In this document: piece after piece, positions 1 through 8,568 of the stretch
Position numbering within the stretch: the stretch's first letter is position 1
Layout of the letters: each line of letters starts with the position of its first letter
Origin: Anthropogastromicrobium aceti
Lineage (GTDB): Bacteria > Bacillota > Clostridia > Lachnospirales > Lachnospiraceae
Strand: one strand, 5' to 3'
NCBI RefSeq assembly: GCF_025567095.1
Contig: NZ_JAOQJH010000005.1
DNA: 64,000 nucleotides
Program-made: the position numbers and the translations under genes
Notes under the pieces: model-generated
What the model was told of the DNA's origin: nothing
Database searches by the model: none
What the model saw: the letters and a program-made list of their open reading frames with translations, nothing else

Positions 1-45
1 GTAAGGCATGGAGCTGACTGCTACTAATCGGTCGAGGGCTTGACC
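1..45 (+). rRNA. 23S ribosomal RNA, 3' end (partial)
   Basis: The first 45 bases match the conserved 3' end of bacterial 23S rRNA, with the ACTAATCGGTCGAGGGCTTG segment and the closing CTTGACC that pairs with the 5' end of the molecule. The rest of the gene lies outside the window. No 5S rRNA gene follows; a tRNA-Gly comes about 75 bases later. Confidence 0.9.
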
Positions 46-120
46 AAAAGGTCAGGGTAGGAAATGGTAATAGGTTTGGATGAAAAGTTTGTGTGCAGTT
101 TTTAAGGTACATATAAGTAT

Positions 121-192
121 GCGCGAGTGGCTCAGTGGTGGAGTATCGCCTTGCCAAGGCGAGGGTCGCGGGTTCGAATCCCGTCTCGCGCT
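121..192 (+). tRNA. tRNA-Gly (anticodon GCC)
   Basis: A full cloverleaf is visible. The acceptor arm GCGCGAG (121-127) pairs with CTCGCGC (185-191). The anticodon stem TCGCC/GGCGA frames the loop TTGCCAA with GCC at 153-155, and the T-arm has GGTTCGAATCC. The discriminator base is T and CCA is not encoded, so CCA would be added post-transcriptionally. It lies between the 23S end and a strong terminator, so it is probably the last gene of the rRNA operon transcript. Confidence 0.95.
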
Positions 193-195
193 TCT

Positions 196-230
196 AAAAC
201 CTCCTGAATTTGATCAGGAGGTTTTTTTTA
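196..230 (+). terminator. Rho-independent terminator of the rRNA/tRNA operon
   Basis: A perfect 8-bp stem, CCTCCTGA (200-207) with TCAGGAGG (214-221), is followed directly by eight T residues. It sits just after tRNA-Gly. Confidence 0.9.
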
Positions 231-256
231 TAACTAAGGGAAAAAGGAGAAAGATC

Positions 257-1651
257 ATGAAGAAGAAGCTAAGGCGCTACATAGGCGACAGGCATTTTTA
301 CAAAATGCTGCTTGCAATTGTTGTACCGATTATCATTCAGAATGGCATTACCAATTTTGTCAGTTTGCTTGATAATCTGATGGTTGGACGCATCGGAACA
401 GAGCAAATGTCAGGTGTTGCAATCGTCAATCAGTTAATTTTTGTTTTTAATCTGTGTATTTTTGGTGCAGTTTCTGGTGCCGGAATCTTTACTGCACAGT
501 TTTTTGGACATGGCGATTATGAGGGTGTGCGAAATACGTTTCGTTTTAAATTTCTCATCAGCATCGCTTTTTCTGTAATTGGCATCGCTGCATTTGTGTC
601 AGCAGGTTCACAGTTGGTCTCACTATTTCTTCATGAGGGAGGAGAGTCTGGTGATATCATGCAGACATTGAAATATGGCGAGCAGTATCTGGGCTGGATT
701 TTGATCGGCTTGCTTCCGTTTGCGCTCAGTCAGGTATATTCGGGCACACTTCGTGAGACAGGCGAGACGATTGTGCCGATGATAGCAGGTGTGGCAGCTG
801 TATTTGTCAATCTGATTTTCAACTATCTCTTAATTTATGGAAGCTTTGGGTTCCCGAAATTAGGCGTTGAGGGTGCTGCAATTGCAACAGTTTTGTCTCG
901 TTATGTGGAACTTGGTATTATCGCTGTATGGTCTCATACGCATACAGGTAAGGTACCATATATTAAAGGTGTATACCGCACTCTTAAGATACCAAAGGAA
1001 CTGACACAGCAAATTGTGGCAAAGGGACTTCCTCTTATTTTAAATGAAGCATTGTGGGCATTTGGTATTGCTATTTTAAATCAGTGTTATTCAACAAGAG
1101 GACTGGCAGCTGTAGCCGGAATCAATATTTCCTCAACGATCACAAATTTGTTCAATGTCGTATTTATTGCTATGGGAAGTGCGCTGGCGATAATTGTAGG
1201 ACAGCTTTTGGGAGCAGGAAAGCTAAAGGAGGCAAAAGAAACAGATACAAAGCTGATCTTTGCTTCGGTAGCAAGCTGTTTTGTAATCGGAACAATCATG
1301 GCAATAGTTGCACCGCTGTTCCCACAGCTCTACAATACGACCGATGAAGTTAAAGAGCTCGCTACATTTTTTATTATATTCTCAGCATTTATGATGCCGT
1401 TCAATGCATTTTTGCATTCAGCTTATTTTACGCTTCGTTCTGGCGGCAAGACACTTATTACCTTCTTTTTCGATGCCGGATTTGTATGGATTGTTTCCAT
1501 TCCGCTTGCCATGATGCTTTCACGTTTGACTGATATGCCAGTGCGTGTTCTTTATGCGTGCTGCACAGGAGCCGATCTGATAAAGGTTGTTATTGGCTAT
1601 ATTCTTGTAAAACGTGGAAAATGGGTTGTAAAAATCGTTGATAATGATTGA
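257..1651 (+). CDS. MATE family multidrug/Na+ efflux transporter
   Basis: A 464-residue polytopic membrane protein of the usual MATE length, with about twelve hydrophobic segments in two halves. The N-terminal MATE signature is visible around residues 20-50 (IVVPIIIQNGITNFVSLLDN, then MVGRIG). Family members export cationic drugs or metabolites in exchange for Na+ or H+; the substrate here cannot be read from sequence. I chose the ATG at 257 because it has AAGGAGA just upstream. A longer open frame from 80 would run through the tRNA gene and the terminator and is not credible. The gene stands alone. A decayed second MATE gene lies at about 59562. Confidence 0.9.
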   Translation: MKKKLRRYIGDRHFYKMLLAIVVPIIIQNGITNFVSLLDNLMVGRIGTEQMSGVAIVNQLIFVFNLCIFGAVSGAGIFTAQFFGHGDYEGVRNTFRFKFLISIAFSVIGIAAFVSAGSQLVSLFLHEGGESGDIMQTLKYGEQYLGWILIGLLPFALSQVYSGTLRETGETIVPMIAGVAAVFVNLIFNYLLIYGSFGFPKLGVEGAAIATVLSRYVELGIIAVWSHTHTGKVPYIKGVYRTLKIPKELTQQIVAKGLPLILNEALWAFGIAILNQCYSTRGLAAVAGINISSTITNLFNVVFIAMGSALAIIVGQLLGAGKLKEAKETDTKLIFASVASCFVIGTIMAIVAPLFPQLYNTTDEVKELATFFIIFSAFMMPFNAFLHSAYFTLRSGGKTLITFFFDAGFVWIVSIPLAMMLSRLTDMPVRVLYACCTGADLIKVVIGYILVKRGKWVVKIVDND

Positions 1652-1690
1652 TATTGCACAATATCCTTTTGATTCTGACATGATGTGCTC

Positions 1691-1719
1691 TTGAATAAAA
1701 ATATGGAATAGAGTAAAAT
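1691..1719 (+). promoter_or_regulatory. Predicted sigma-A promoter of rhaM
   Basis: TTGAAT (1691-1696) and TAAAAT (1714-1719) are separated by 17 bases, about 100 bases before the mutarotase start. This is a prediction from consensus only. Confidence 0.5.
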
Positions 1720-1816
1720 ATTCATGAAAGTAATGGCTCCGTGAAACTTCTTAAAAGAGAAGCAAATGTTACTGTTTACAGGACAAAGCGGAAAAAATTG
1801 AAAGGATGGCAGGAAA

Positions 1817-2128
1817 ATGATTAAAGGATTTAAGATGAAGCTGTACCCAGGTATGGAGGCAGAGTACGAGAAGAGACATAACCAGCTGTGGCCAGAGATG
1901 AAGGATATGATTCATGAGCATGGCGGAAAGAACTATACTATCTTCTTAGATCGCGAGACTCTGACATTATTTGGTTATATCGAGATCGAAAATGAGGAGC
2001 TTTGGGCAAAGGGCGCAGACACTGCAATCAACCGCAAGTGGTGGGATTTCATGGCAGATATCATGGAGACTAATCCAGACAACAGCCCAGTATCTATCGA
2101 CTTAAAGACCGTATTCCATTTAGATTAA
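1817..2128 (+). CDS. rhaM: L-rhamnose mutarotase
   Basis: A 103-residue protein of typical length for the RhaM/YiiL family, which interconverts alpha- and beta-L-rhamnopyranose in the cytoplasm. Family hallmarks are visible: the N-terminal YEKRHNQLWPEM segment with the active-site His, the paired Trp in NRKWWDFMADIM, and the TNPDNSPVS stretch near the C terminus. The ATG at 1817 is preceded by a purine-rich AAAGGATGGCAGG. It stands alone between its own promoter and a terminator. Other rhamnose catabolic genes are not adjacent, but the GH112/GH105 pair at 43677-46944 could feed rhamnose or a rhamnosyl sugar into this step (inference). Confidence 0.9.
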   Translation: MIKGFKMKLYPGMEAEYEKRHNQLWPEMKDMIHEHGGKNYTIFLDRETLTLFGYIEIENEELWAKGADTAINRKWWDFMADIMETNPDNSPVSIDLKTVFHLD

Positions 2129-2135
2129 ATCTAAA

Positions 2136-2174
2136 AAAACGTTTCCAGTCAAAGCGGCTGGAAACGTTTTTTTA
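2136..2174. terminator. Bidirectional terminator between rhaM and truA
   Basis: A stem of about 11 bp, AACGTTTCCAG (2139-2149) with CTGGAAACGTT (2158-2168), is flanked by A and T runs on the two sides. It can therefore end transcription from rhaM (+) and truA (-). Its right edge overlaps the truA stop codon. Confidence 0.85.
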
Positions 2175-2915
2175 ATTATAGTCTACTTCAATTAGGCAAA
2201 GTCCCTGCGCCGGAGCAGTAGGTCCTGCAAGATTTCTTTTTTTACCCTGAAGAATTGTAATGACATCATTTGGCTGCATGCGGTGAAAGCCAACTTCAAG
2301 CAGTGTACCAGTCATAATGCGCACCATATGCTGCAAAAAGCCATCTCCGTGGAAAGAAAGTGTAAGGTAATCACCTTTTTGCTGGATGCGGATTGAATCG
2401 ACTGTGCGGACAGTGCTTTTATTCATTTTGGGATTGCCGCAGAAGCTGGCAAAATCGTGCATGCCAGTCAGATAAGCGGCAGCCTGATTCATAGCAGCAA
2501 TATCTGGCATTCCCTCTAATCTTGTAACGTATCGGCGGTCAAAGACAGGCTTTGTCTGACCAACATAGCAGGTATAGCAATATGTTTTTCCAGTGGCATT
2601 GTAACGGCTGTGAAAACGCTGTGAAGCTTCAGAAACCTCCAAGATAACAATGTCATCTGGAAGATAGCGATTCATATAGTCACGAATTTCACGTACAGGA
2701 AGCGTTGTGTCAAGAAGTGCATTAGCTGTCATAGCCTTTGCGTGTACACCGGCATCAGTGCGGCCGGCGCCGACTAGCTTTACAGTATCAGTATCGCACA
2801 TTTTTGCAAGAACAGCCTCAATTTTTCCCTGAATCGTGTCATCAGTATGCTTCTGATGCTCCCAGCCACTGTAACGGCTTCCATCGTAGCTGATGGTAAA
2901 ACGATAATTATTCAT
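2172..2915 (-). CDS. truA: tRNA pseudouridine(38-40) synthase TruA
   Basis: A 247-residue enzyme that isomerises uridines 38-40 in the anticodon arm of many tRNAs. The catalytic Asp lies in GAGRTDAGVHA (Asp54), and the RFHSRYNATGKTY and FLQHMVRIMTGTLLEVG segments are typical of the family. Length is normal. It lies downstream of the large activase gene on the same strand, separated by a hairpin, and converges with rhaM at a shared terminator. Confidence 0.95.
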   Translation of the reverse strand: MNNYRFTISYDGSRYSGWEHQKHTDDTIQGKIEAVLAKMCDTDTVKLVGAGRTDAGVHAKAMTANALLDTTLPVREIRDYMNRYLPDDIVILEVSEASQRFHSRYNATGKTYCYTCYVGQTKPVFDRRYVTRLEGMPDIAAMNQAAAYLTGMHDFASFCGNPKMNKSTVRTVDSIRIQQKGDYLTLSFHGDGFLQHMVRIMTGTLLEVGFHRMQPNDVITILQGKKRNLAGPTAPAQGLCLIEVDYN

Positions 2916-2935
2916 GAAAATTACTCCTATTTTGC

Positions 2936-2970
2936 ATCAGGTCAGCTCCTATAAATGGAACTGACCTGAT
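2936..2970 (-). terminator. Inverted repeat between the activase gene and truA
   Basis: ATCAGGTCAG-C-TCC and GGA-A-CTGACCTGAT form a long stem with one mismatch and a 7-base loop. The T-rich tail is weak on the minus strand, so it may be a leaky terminator or a processing hairpin rather than a strong stop. Confidence 0.5.
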
Positions 2971-2976
2971 TGTTTA

Positions 2977-5900
2977 TTATTTCTTATTCTTTTGATCTTT
3001 ATCCAGATTACTCTGTGCAGTTGCAAGCATAAGCTTGATACGATTCAGCTGATTAACTTCTGAAGCGCCTGGATCGTAATCGACAGCGATTATATTAGAT
3101 TCTGGATATTGGTGTCTGATCTCTTTAATAACACCCTTTCCAACAATATGGTTTGGCAAGCAGCCAAATGGCTGTGTGCAGACAACGTTGTTGACGCCGC
3201 TGTGAATCAGCTCCATGATTTCACCTGTCAAAAACCAACCCTCACCTGTCTGATTTCCGATTGATACGAGTGGATCTGCATATTTTGCAAGATCACGAAT
3301 GTCAGCAGGCGGTGTAAAGTGCTTGCTCTGGGCAAATGCCTTTCGTGCTGCTTTTCTCATATATTCAAGAGCGGTAATGCCGATATTGCACATTCTGGCA
3401 GCAGCACTGCTTGTGCCAAGTTTTTCAGCCTTAAAGTTGCTGTTGTAGAAGCAGTACAGGAAGAAGTCAAGCATATCTGGCATAACAGCCTCAGCGCCCT
3501 CGCGCTCAAGAAGCTCAACAAGATGATTATTTGCTTGTGGAAGGAACTTTACTAAGATCTCACCGACAATTCCGACTCTTGGAATAACTTTATCTTCATA
3601 GATCGGAATATTATCAAAGTCGCGGATCATATCCTTAATAATGTGGTTAAAACGTGTCATGCTAGGAGCACGCTTTAAGTCATTGTTGCAGATACGTTTC
3701 CATTTTTCATGCATTGCATTGACAGAACCAGGAACCTTCTCATATGGGCGCATACGATATACGGTGCGCATGAAGATATCGCCATATACGATAGCCTGTA
3801 CAGCACGGATGGCGAGAGCAGGAGTGTAGGTCATACCCGGATTTGCCTCAAGCTTACTTAAATTAAGTGAGACAACAGGAATCTGAGCCATTCCAGCCTT
3901 TTCTAGTGCACGGCGGATAAAGCCGACATAATTACTTGCACGGCAGCCGCCTCCAGTCTGCGTCATAAAGATAGCAACATGGTTAAGATCATAGCGGCCT
4001 GATAACAGAGCATCCATGATCTGGCCGACAACAATCAGTGACGGATAGCAGGCATCATTATTTACATATTTCAAACCAACATCGACAGCTGTGCGGCTTT
4101 CCTTCATGATTTCAACATTATAACCGGAGCTTCTGAGTGCAGTTTCAAGCAGATCAAAGTGGATCGGACTCATCTGCGGACAAAGAATGGTGTAGTTTTT
4201 CTTCATTTCCTTTGTGAAGAGAACACGGTTATAGGCAGAAGAAACAACATGGCGCTCAATATGCTTTTGCTCGCGGACGCGGATTGCAGAAAGCAGGGAG
4301 CGGATACGTATACGTGCTGCACCAAGGTTATTTACTTCATCAATTTTAAGGACAGTATAGATCTTTCCTGAGCCGGTCAAAATATCATTGACCTGATCTG
4401 TTGTTACGGCATCAAGACCGCAGCCAAAGGAATTTAGCTGGATCAGATCAAGATTTTCCTGTGTGCGCACAAACTGTGCAGCTGCATAAAGTCTGGAGTG
4501 ATACATCCACTGGTTTAATACAATCAGACGACCGTCCATTTTTGCCAGATGAGAGATGGAATCCTCTGTTAATACTGCAATACCATAGGAGGTGATCAAT
4601 TCCGGAATACCATGATTGATCTCAGGATCGACATGATAAGGACGACCAGCAAGAACAATACCGCGTTTTCCTGTCTTCTTTAAATATTCAAGAGTCTCCT
4701 CACCCTTTTTCTGGATATCTTCACGGCATTTTTGCATCTCAAGCCAGCCGGCGTGAGCGGCTTCACGAATTTCGTCCTCTGGAATGCCAAGCTTTCCAAA
4801 CTCCTCAACGAGACGCTTTGTCATGATCTCCTCGTTTGTAAGAGCTAAAAATGGATTCATAAAGGTAACGTCAGGACTGCGAAGCTCCTCAACATTGTTT
4901 TTGATGTTTTCTGCATATGAAGTAACGATTGGGCAGTTGTAGTGGTTCTGCGCATCATCAAACTCTACGCGCTCATATGGAATACAAGGGTAGAAGATAA
5001 AGTGTACATTGTTGCGAAGCAGCCATGTAACATGACCATGAGCAAGCTTTGCAGGATAACACTCAGATTCACTTGGGATAGACTCAATACCCATCTCATA
5101 GATGGAACGGTTGGAATCAGGAGAGAGTACAACGCGGTAGCCAAGCTTCTTAAAGAAAACTGCCCACAGCGGGAAATTCTCATACATGTTTAATACACGC
5201 GCAATTCCAACAGTTCCGCGTTTTGCATCCTTTTCTTCAAGCGGCTCATAATCAAAAATACGATGATACTTGTAATCAAAAAGGTTTGGAATATTTTCCT
5301 TATTCTTCTCCTTGCCAAGACCACGCTCACAGCGGTTTCCAAATATGTAATGACTGCCATTGCTGAAACGGTTGATTGTCAGAAGACAGTGGTTAGTACA
5401 GCCCTGGCAGCGTGTCAGACGTGTTGTATATTTTAAAGACAAAATGTCATTCATGGACAGCATGCTTGTCTTTGGTTCCTTATGTGACTGATAATATTCT
5501 CTTGCAACAAGAGCAGCACCAAAGGCACCCATGATTCCAGCAATGTCTGGACGGACAGCTTCACAGCCAGCAATCTTTTCAAAGCTTCTAAGAACAGCAT
5601 CATTATAGAAGGTACCGCCCTGCACAACAACATGCTTTCCAAGATCAGAAGCATCATTGATTTTTATAACCTTAAATAACGCATTTTTGATAACGGAGTA
5701 TGCAAGACCGGCTGAGATATCGGCAACAGTAGCACCTTCCTTTTGTGCCTGCTTTACGTTTGAATTCATAAATACTGTACAGCGAGTTCCAAGGTCGGTA
5801 GGATTTTTAGCAAAAAGCGCAGCCTTTGCAAAATCGACAACTGTATAATTTAAGGATTTTGCAAAAGTCTCGATGAATGAGCCGCAGCCAGAGGAACATG

Positions 5901-7242
5901 CTTCATTTAACTGAACGCTGTCGACGGTATGATTTTTGATCTTAATGCACTTCATGTCCTGACCGCCGATATCAAGGATACAGTCAACATCAGGCTGGAA
6001 GAAGGATGCCGCATAGTAGTGAGCAACAGTCTCAACCTCACCCATATCAAGCTGAAGTGCTGCCTTAATAAGTGCTTCACCGTAGCCAGTGGAACATCCG
6101 TAGGCAATTGTAACGTCATCAGGCATCTGCTCATAAATTTCACGGATTGCGCGAACAGTTGTTGAGAGCGGGCTTCCATTATTATTGCTGTAGAAGGAAT
6201 ATAAAAGAGATCCATCCTCAGCGACAAGAGCAACCTTTGTAGTTGTGGAGCCGGCATCAACACCGAAGAAGCATTTGCCGTGGTATTCGCGAAGATTTCC
6301 CTTCTTTACAGTGTGCTGTTTATGACGCACTGTGAAATCTTCATATTCTTTTTCAGAAGCAAACAAAGGATCCATACGCTTGATCTCAAAATTCATCTTG
6401 ATACCTTTTGTAAGGCGGTCAATCATCTGAGTAATCGGCGTAACTGTAGTGCCCACTTTTACATTCATCGCAGCACCAATCGCTGCAAATAAATGAGAGT
6501 GCTCTGGAGCAATAATATGTTCATCTGTAAGATGAAGTGTGCGGATAAAAGCTTCTTTTAACTGATCCAGAAAGTGGAGCGGACCACCAAGGAAAGCAAC
6601 ATTACCGCGGATTGGTTTACCACAGGCAAGACCTGAAATAGTCTGATTAACAACAGCCTGAAAGATAGAGGCAGCCAAATCTTCCTTGGCAGCACCTTCA
6701 TTGATCAGAGGCTGAATATCTGTCTTTGCGAATACGCCGCAGCGTGCCGCGATAGGATAAATTTCATGGTAATTTTTTGCAAGCTCATTTAAGCCAGATG
6801 CATCTGTCTGCAAAAGAGAAGCCATCTGGTCAATAAAAGAACCGGTACCTCCAGCGCAGATACCGTTCATACGCTGATCGACACCGCCGGTAAAGTAGAT
6901 GATTTTAGCATCCTCACCGCCAAGCTCAATCGCAACATCTGTCTGAGGCGCGTAGTCTTTTAAACTGGTGGCAACAGCAACAACCTCCTGTACAAATGGG
7001 ATGTCAAGATGTTTTGCGAGTGTCAGACCACCGGAACCGGTGATGGAGGAAGCCAGATCCATTGGACCTAATTTGTCATATGCTTTTGTTAAAAGTTCGG
7101 CAAGTGTTTCCTGAATATTTGCAAAATGGCGCTGATAATCGGAAAATAAAAGCTTATCTTCGCTGTCGAGGATTGCAACCTTGACAGTCGTAGAACCGAT
7201 ATCAATGCCGAGACGATTATATGTTTTATTTGATGTACCCAT
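2977..7242 (-). CDS. Giant acyl-CoA dehydratase activase-related protein (tandem ASKHA, DUF2229)
   Basis: A 1421-residue protein related to activators of 2-hydroxyacyl-CoA dehydratases (HgdC/BcrAD family), ATPases that use a [4Fe-4S] cluster to push a low-potential electron into the dehydratase. Two ASKHA nucleotide-binding domains follow each other. The first has IDIGSTTVKVAI near residue 14, GGEDAK near 108 and NGICAGGTGSF with Cys129. The second has VDAGSTTTKVAL near 328, GGQDMK near 426 and EACSSGCGSF with Cys449/Cys453. A Cys cluster (612, 615, 619, 638) begins the C-terminal DUF2229-type half. Family members of this length are common in Clostridia, but their substrate is largely undefined. 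No dehydratase subunits or CoA-transferase lie next to it. RBS AGGAGG precedes the ATG. Confidence 0.85.
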   Translation of the reverse strand: MGTSNKTYNRLGIDIGSTTVKVAILDSEDKLLFSDYQRHFANIQETLAELLTKAYDKLGPMDLASSITGSGGLTLAKHLDIPFVQEVVAVATSLKDYAPQTDVAIELGGEDAKIIYFTGGVDQRMNGICAGGTGSFIDQMASLLQTDASGLNELAKNYHEIYPIAARCGVFAKTDIQPLINEGAAKEDLAASIFQAVVNQTISGLACGKPIRGNVAFLGGPLHFLDQLKEAFIRTLHLTDEHIIAPEHSHLFAAIGAAMNVKVGTTVTPITQMIDRLTKGIKMNFEIKRMDPLFASEKEYEDFTVRHKQHTVKKGNLREYHGKCFFGVDAGSTTTKVALVAEDGSLLYSFYSNNNGSPLSTTVRAIREIYEQMPDDVTIAYGCSTGYGEALIKAALQLDMGEVETVAHYYAASFFQPDVDCILDIGGQDMKCIKIKNHTVDSVQLNEACSSGCGSFIETFAKSLNYTVVDFAKAALFAKNPTDLGTRCTVFMNSNVKQAQKEGATVADISAGLAYSVIKNALFKVIKINDASDLGKHVVVQGGTFYNDAVLRSFEKIAGCEAVRPDIAGIMGAFGAALVAREYYQSHKEPKTSMLSMNDILSLKYTTRLTRCQGCTNHCLLTINRFSNGSHYIFGNRCERGLGKEKNKENIPNLFDYKYHRIFDYEPLEEKDAKRGTVGIARVLNMYENFPLWAVFFKKLGYRVVLSPDSNRSIYEMGIESIPSESECYPAKLAHGHVTWLLRNNVHFIFYPCIPYERVEFDDAQNHYNCPIVTSYAENIKNNVEELRSPDVTFMNPFLALTNEEIMTKRLVEEFGKLGIPEDEIREAAHAGWLEMQKCREDIQKKGEETLEYLKKTGKRGIVLAGRPYHVDPEINHGIPELITSYGIAVLTEDSISHLAKMDGRLIVLNQWMYHSRLYAAAQFVRTQENLDLIQLNSFGCGLDAVTTDQVNDILTGSGKIYTVLKIDEVNNLGAARIRIRSLLSAIRVREQKHIERHVVSSAYNRVLFTKEMKKNYTILCPQMSPIHFDLLETALRSSGYNVEIMKESRTAVDVGLKYVNNDACYPSLIVVGQIMDALLSGRYDLNHVAIFMTQTGGGCRASNYVGFIRRALEKAGMAQIPVVSLNLSKLEANPGMTYTPALAIRAVQAIVYGDIFMRTVYRMRPYEKVPGSVNAMHEKWKRICNNDLKRAPSMTRFNHIIKDMIRDFDNIPIYEDKVIPRVGIVGEILVKFLPQANNHLVELLEREGAEAVMPDMLDFFLYCFYNSNFKAEKLGTSSAAARMCNIGITALEYMRKAARKAFAQSKHFTPPADIRDLAKYADPLVSIGNQTGEGWFLTGEIMELIHSGVNNVVCTQPFGCLPNHIVGKGVIKEIRHQYPESNIIAVDYDPGASEVNQLNRIKLMLATAQSNLDKDQKNKK

Positions 7243-7432
7243 TAAAAACCTCCTTAATGAAATGATACATTTATTAAAAATGATCCGTTAAATCCTTGGA
7301 AAAGAATAAAATTGATGGATCTGTGTGATATGTAAAATGTGGCAATAAAATCCAAAATACAGATGAATTATAGCGGTTTTTGAAAAAAAATGCAAGGTAC
7401 TAATAAAAATGTAAGAATGAATTTATATTTCA

Positions 7433-7490
7433 GACGCGTAAACCATTGCACCGAAGGGCTTTCGTAACCTGACGCGTGAACTGTAACGGG
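7433..7490. repeat. Fragment of a dispersed repeat (copy 1)
   Basis: The stretch has CATTGCACCGAAGGGCTTTCG followed by CGTAAC and TGAACTGTAACG. A diverged copy is at 63295-63340, and the ends resemble the full structured element at 10009-10173. A CGAA/TTCG-centred hairpin sits inside. The rest of the 7255-7525 gap is AT-rich with nothing else I can identify apart from the promoter at its right end. Confidence 0.45.
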
Positions 7491-7525
7491 ATACAAACTA
7501 ATTTAAGAATGCTTTCTAAAAAAGT

Positions 7526-7554
7526 TTGACAAACAAACGTGTGAAAACTATAAT
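7526..7554 (+). promoter_or_regulatory. Consensus sigma-A promoter
   Basis: Perfect TTGACA (7526-7531) and TATAAT (7549-7554) hexamers with a 17-base spacer. The downstream gene must therefore start after about 7561, which supports its ATG at 7634. Confidence 0.85.
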
Positions 7555-7633
7555 AGAGGTATGTGTGAAAAAGAGAATAAAAAAAGATAAAGATGATCCG
7601 GTCGGGGGGAAGCCGGGCGAGAAAGGATTATCT

Positions 7634-8500
7634 ATGAAATTTTTGAACAAGCTTGAGCGTAAATTTGGCCGGTATGCCGTTCCAAATCTGATGCTCTACA
7701 TCATTATTCTGAATGCGGCAGGGCTTTTGATTACCATCATGTATCCGCAGGCACAGTACTATCTGTGTTGGTCCACAAGTGCCATTCTTCATGGACAGAT
7801 CTGGCGAATTGTTTCATTTATTCTTGTGCCATACACGACAAGCCCTGTTAATTTTTTGATTTTTGCATTTTTGTATTATTCGATTTCCCAGACGCTTGAG
7901 CGTGTATGGGGATCTTTCCGCATGGATATGTACATCATTACTGGTCTGCTTGGAACAATTGTGGCAGCGTTTCTGGTGTACTTTGTGTTTGGTGTGGAGA
8001 TGGGTATGCAGGTCAGCATCTCTTACCTTAGCAACTCATTATTTTTAGCGCTGGCAGCTACTTTCCCGGATGTGCAGTTTTTGCTGTTTTTCATTATTCC
8101 GATCAAGGCAAAGTGGATGGCGCTTTTGAGTGCAGTAATGTACCTCTATGATCTGATGCAGGTTGTAAACGGATTAGGCTGGATGCCGTATGGTTTTGCA
8201 ATGCTGATCATGATTGTATTTTCACTTATAAATTTTATACTTTATTTCCTCGGCACGAGAGATCTTCAGCGGATCAACCCCAAAGAGGTACATCGAAGAA
8301 GAGATTTTCAAAAGAAGATGGGGGAGAGGGAACAAAGCGGCAGGCCACTGCATAAGTGCACCGTCTGCGGAAGAACAGATAAGGATTTTCCAGATCTGGA
8401 GTTTCGTTATTGTTCAAAGTGTGACGGCGCTTACGAGTATTGCAGCGAGCATCTTTATACGCATAAGCACATTGTTGCACATTCGTATGATAAGCAGTAA
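7634..8500 (+). CDS. Rhomboid-like membrane protein with C-terminal zinc ribbon, probably not a protease
   Basis: A 288-residue protein with about six membrane segments in a rhomboid/derlin-like arrangement, including the family-like FFIIPIKAKWMALLSA stretch. The GxSG catalytic serine motif of active rhomboid proteases is not visible where expected (SISYLSNSLFLAL), and no matching catalytic His is seen, so it is probably a pseudoprotease or membrane chaperone-like protein. The soluble C terminus carries CTVCGRT, CSKC and CSEH-type pairs near residues 250-280, suggesting a bound zinc. The ATG at 7634 has GAAAGGA upstream. The function is unknown. Confidence 0.6.
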   Translation: MKFLNKLERKFGRYAVPNLMLYIIILNAAGLLITIMYPQAQYYLCWSTSAILHGQIWRIVSFILVPYTTSPVNFLIFAFLYYSISQTLERVWGSFRMDMYIITGLLGTIVAAFLVYFVFGVEMGMQVSISYLSNSLFLALAATFPDVQFLLFFIIPIKAKWMALLSAVMYLYDLMQVVNGLGWMPYGFAMLIMIVFSLINFILYFLGTRDLQRINPKEVHRRRDFQKKMGEREQSGRPLHKCTVCGRTDKDFPDLEFRYCSKCDGAYEYCSEHLYTHKHIVAHSYDKQ

Positions 8501-8568
8501 TATGACAGGCAGTAATTGGCAGCGTTTGTAAACGTGCAAAAAAATCGAATGGAGAAGAAAAAAAGAGT

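Noticed and set aside
80..256. An extended N terminus for the MATE transporter
   Set aside because: It would be translated through the tRNA-Gly gene and the rRNA operon terminator.
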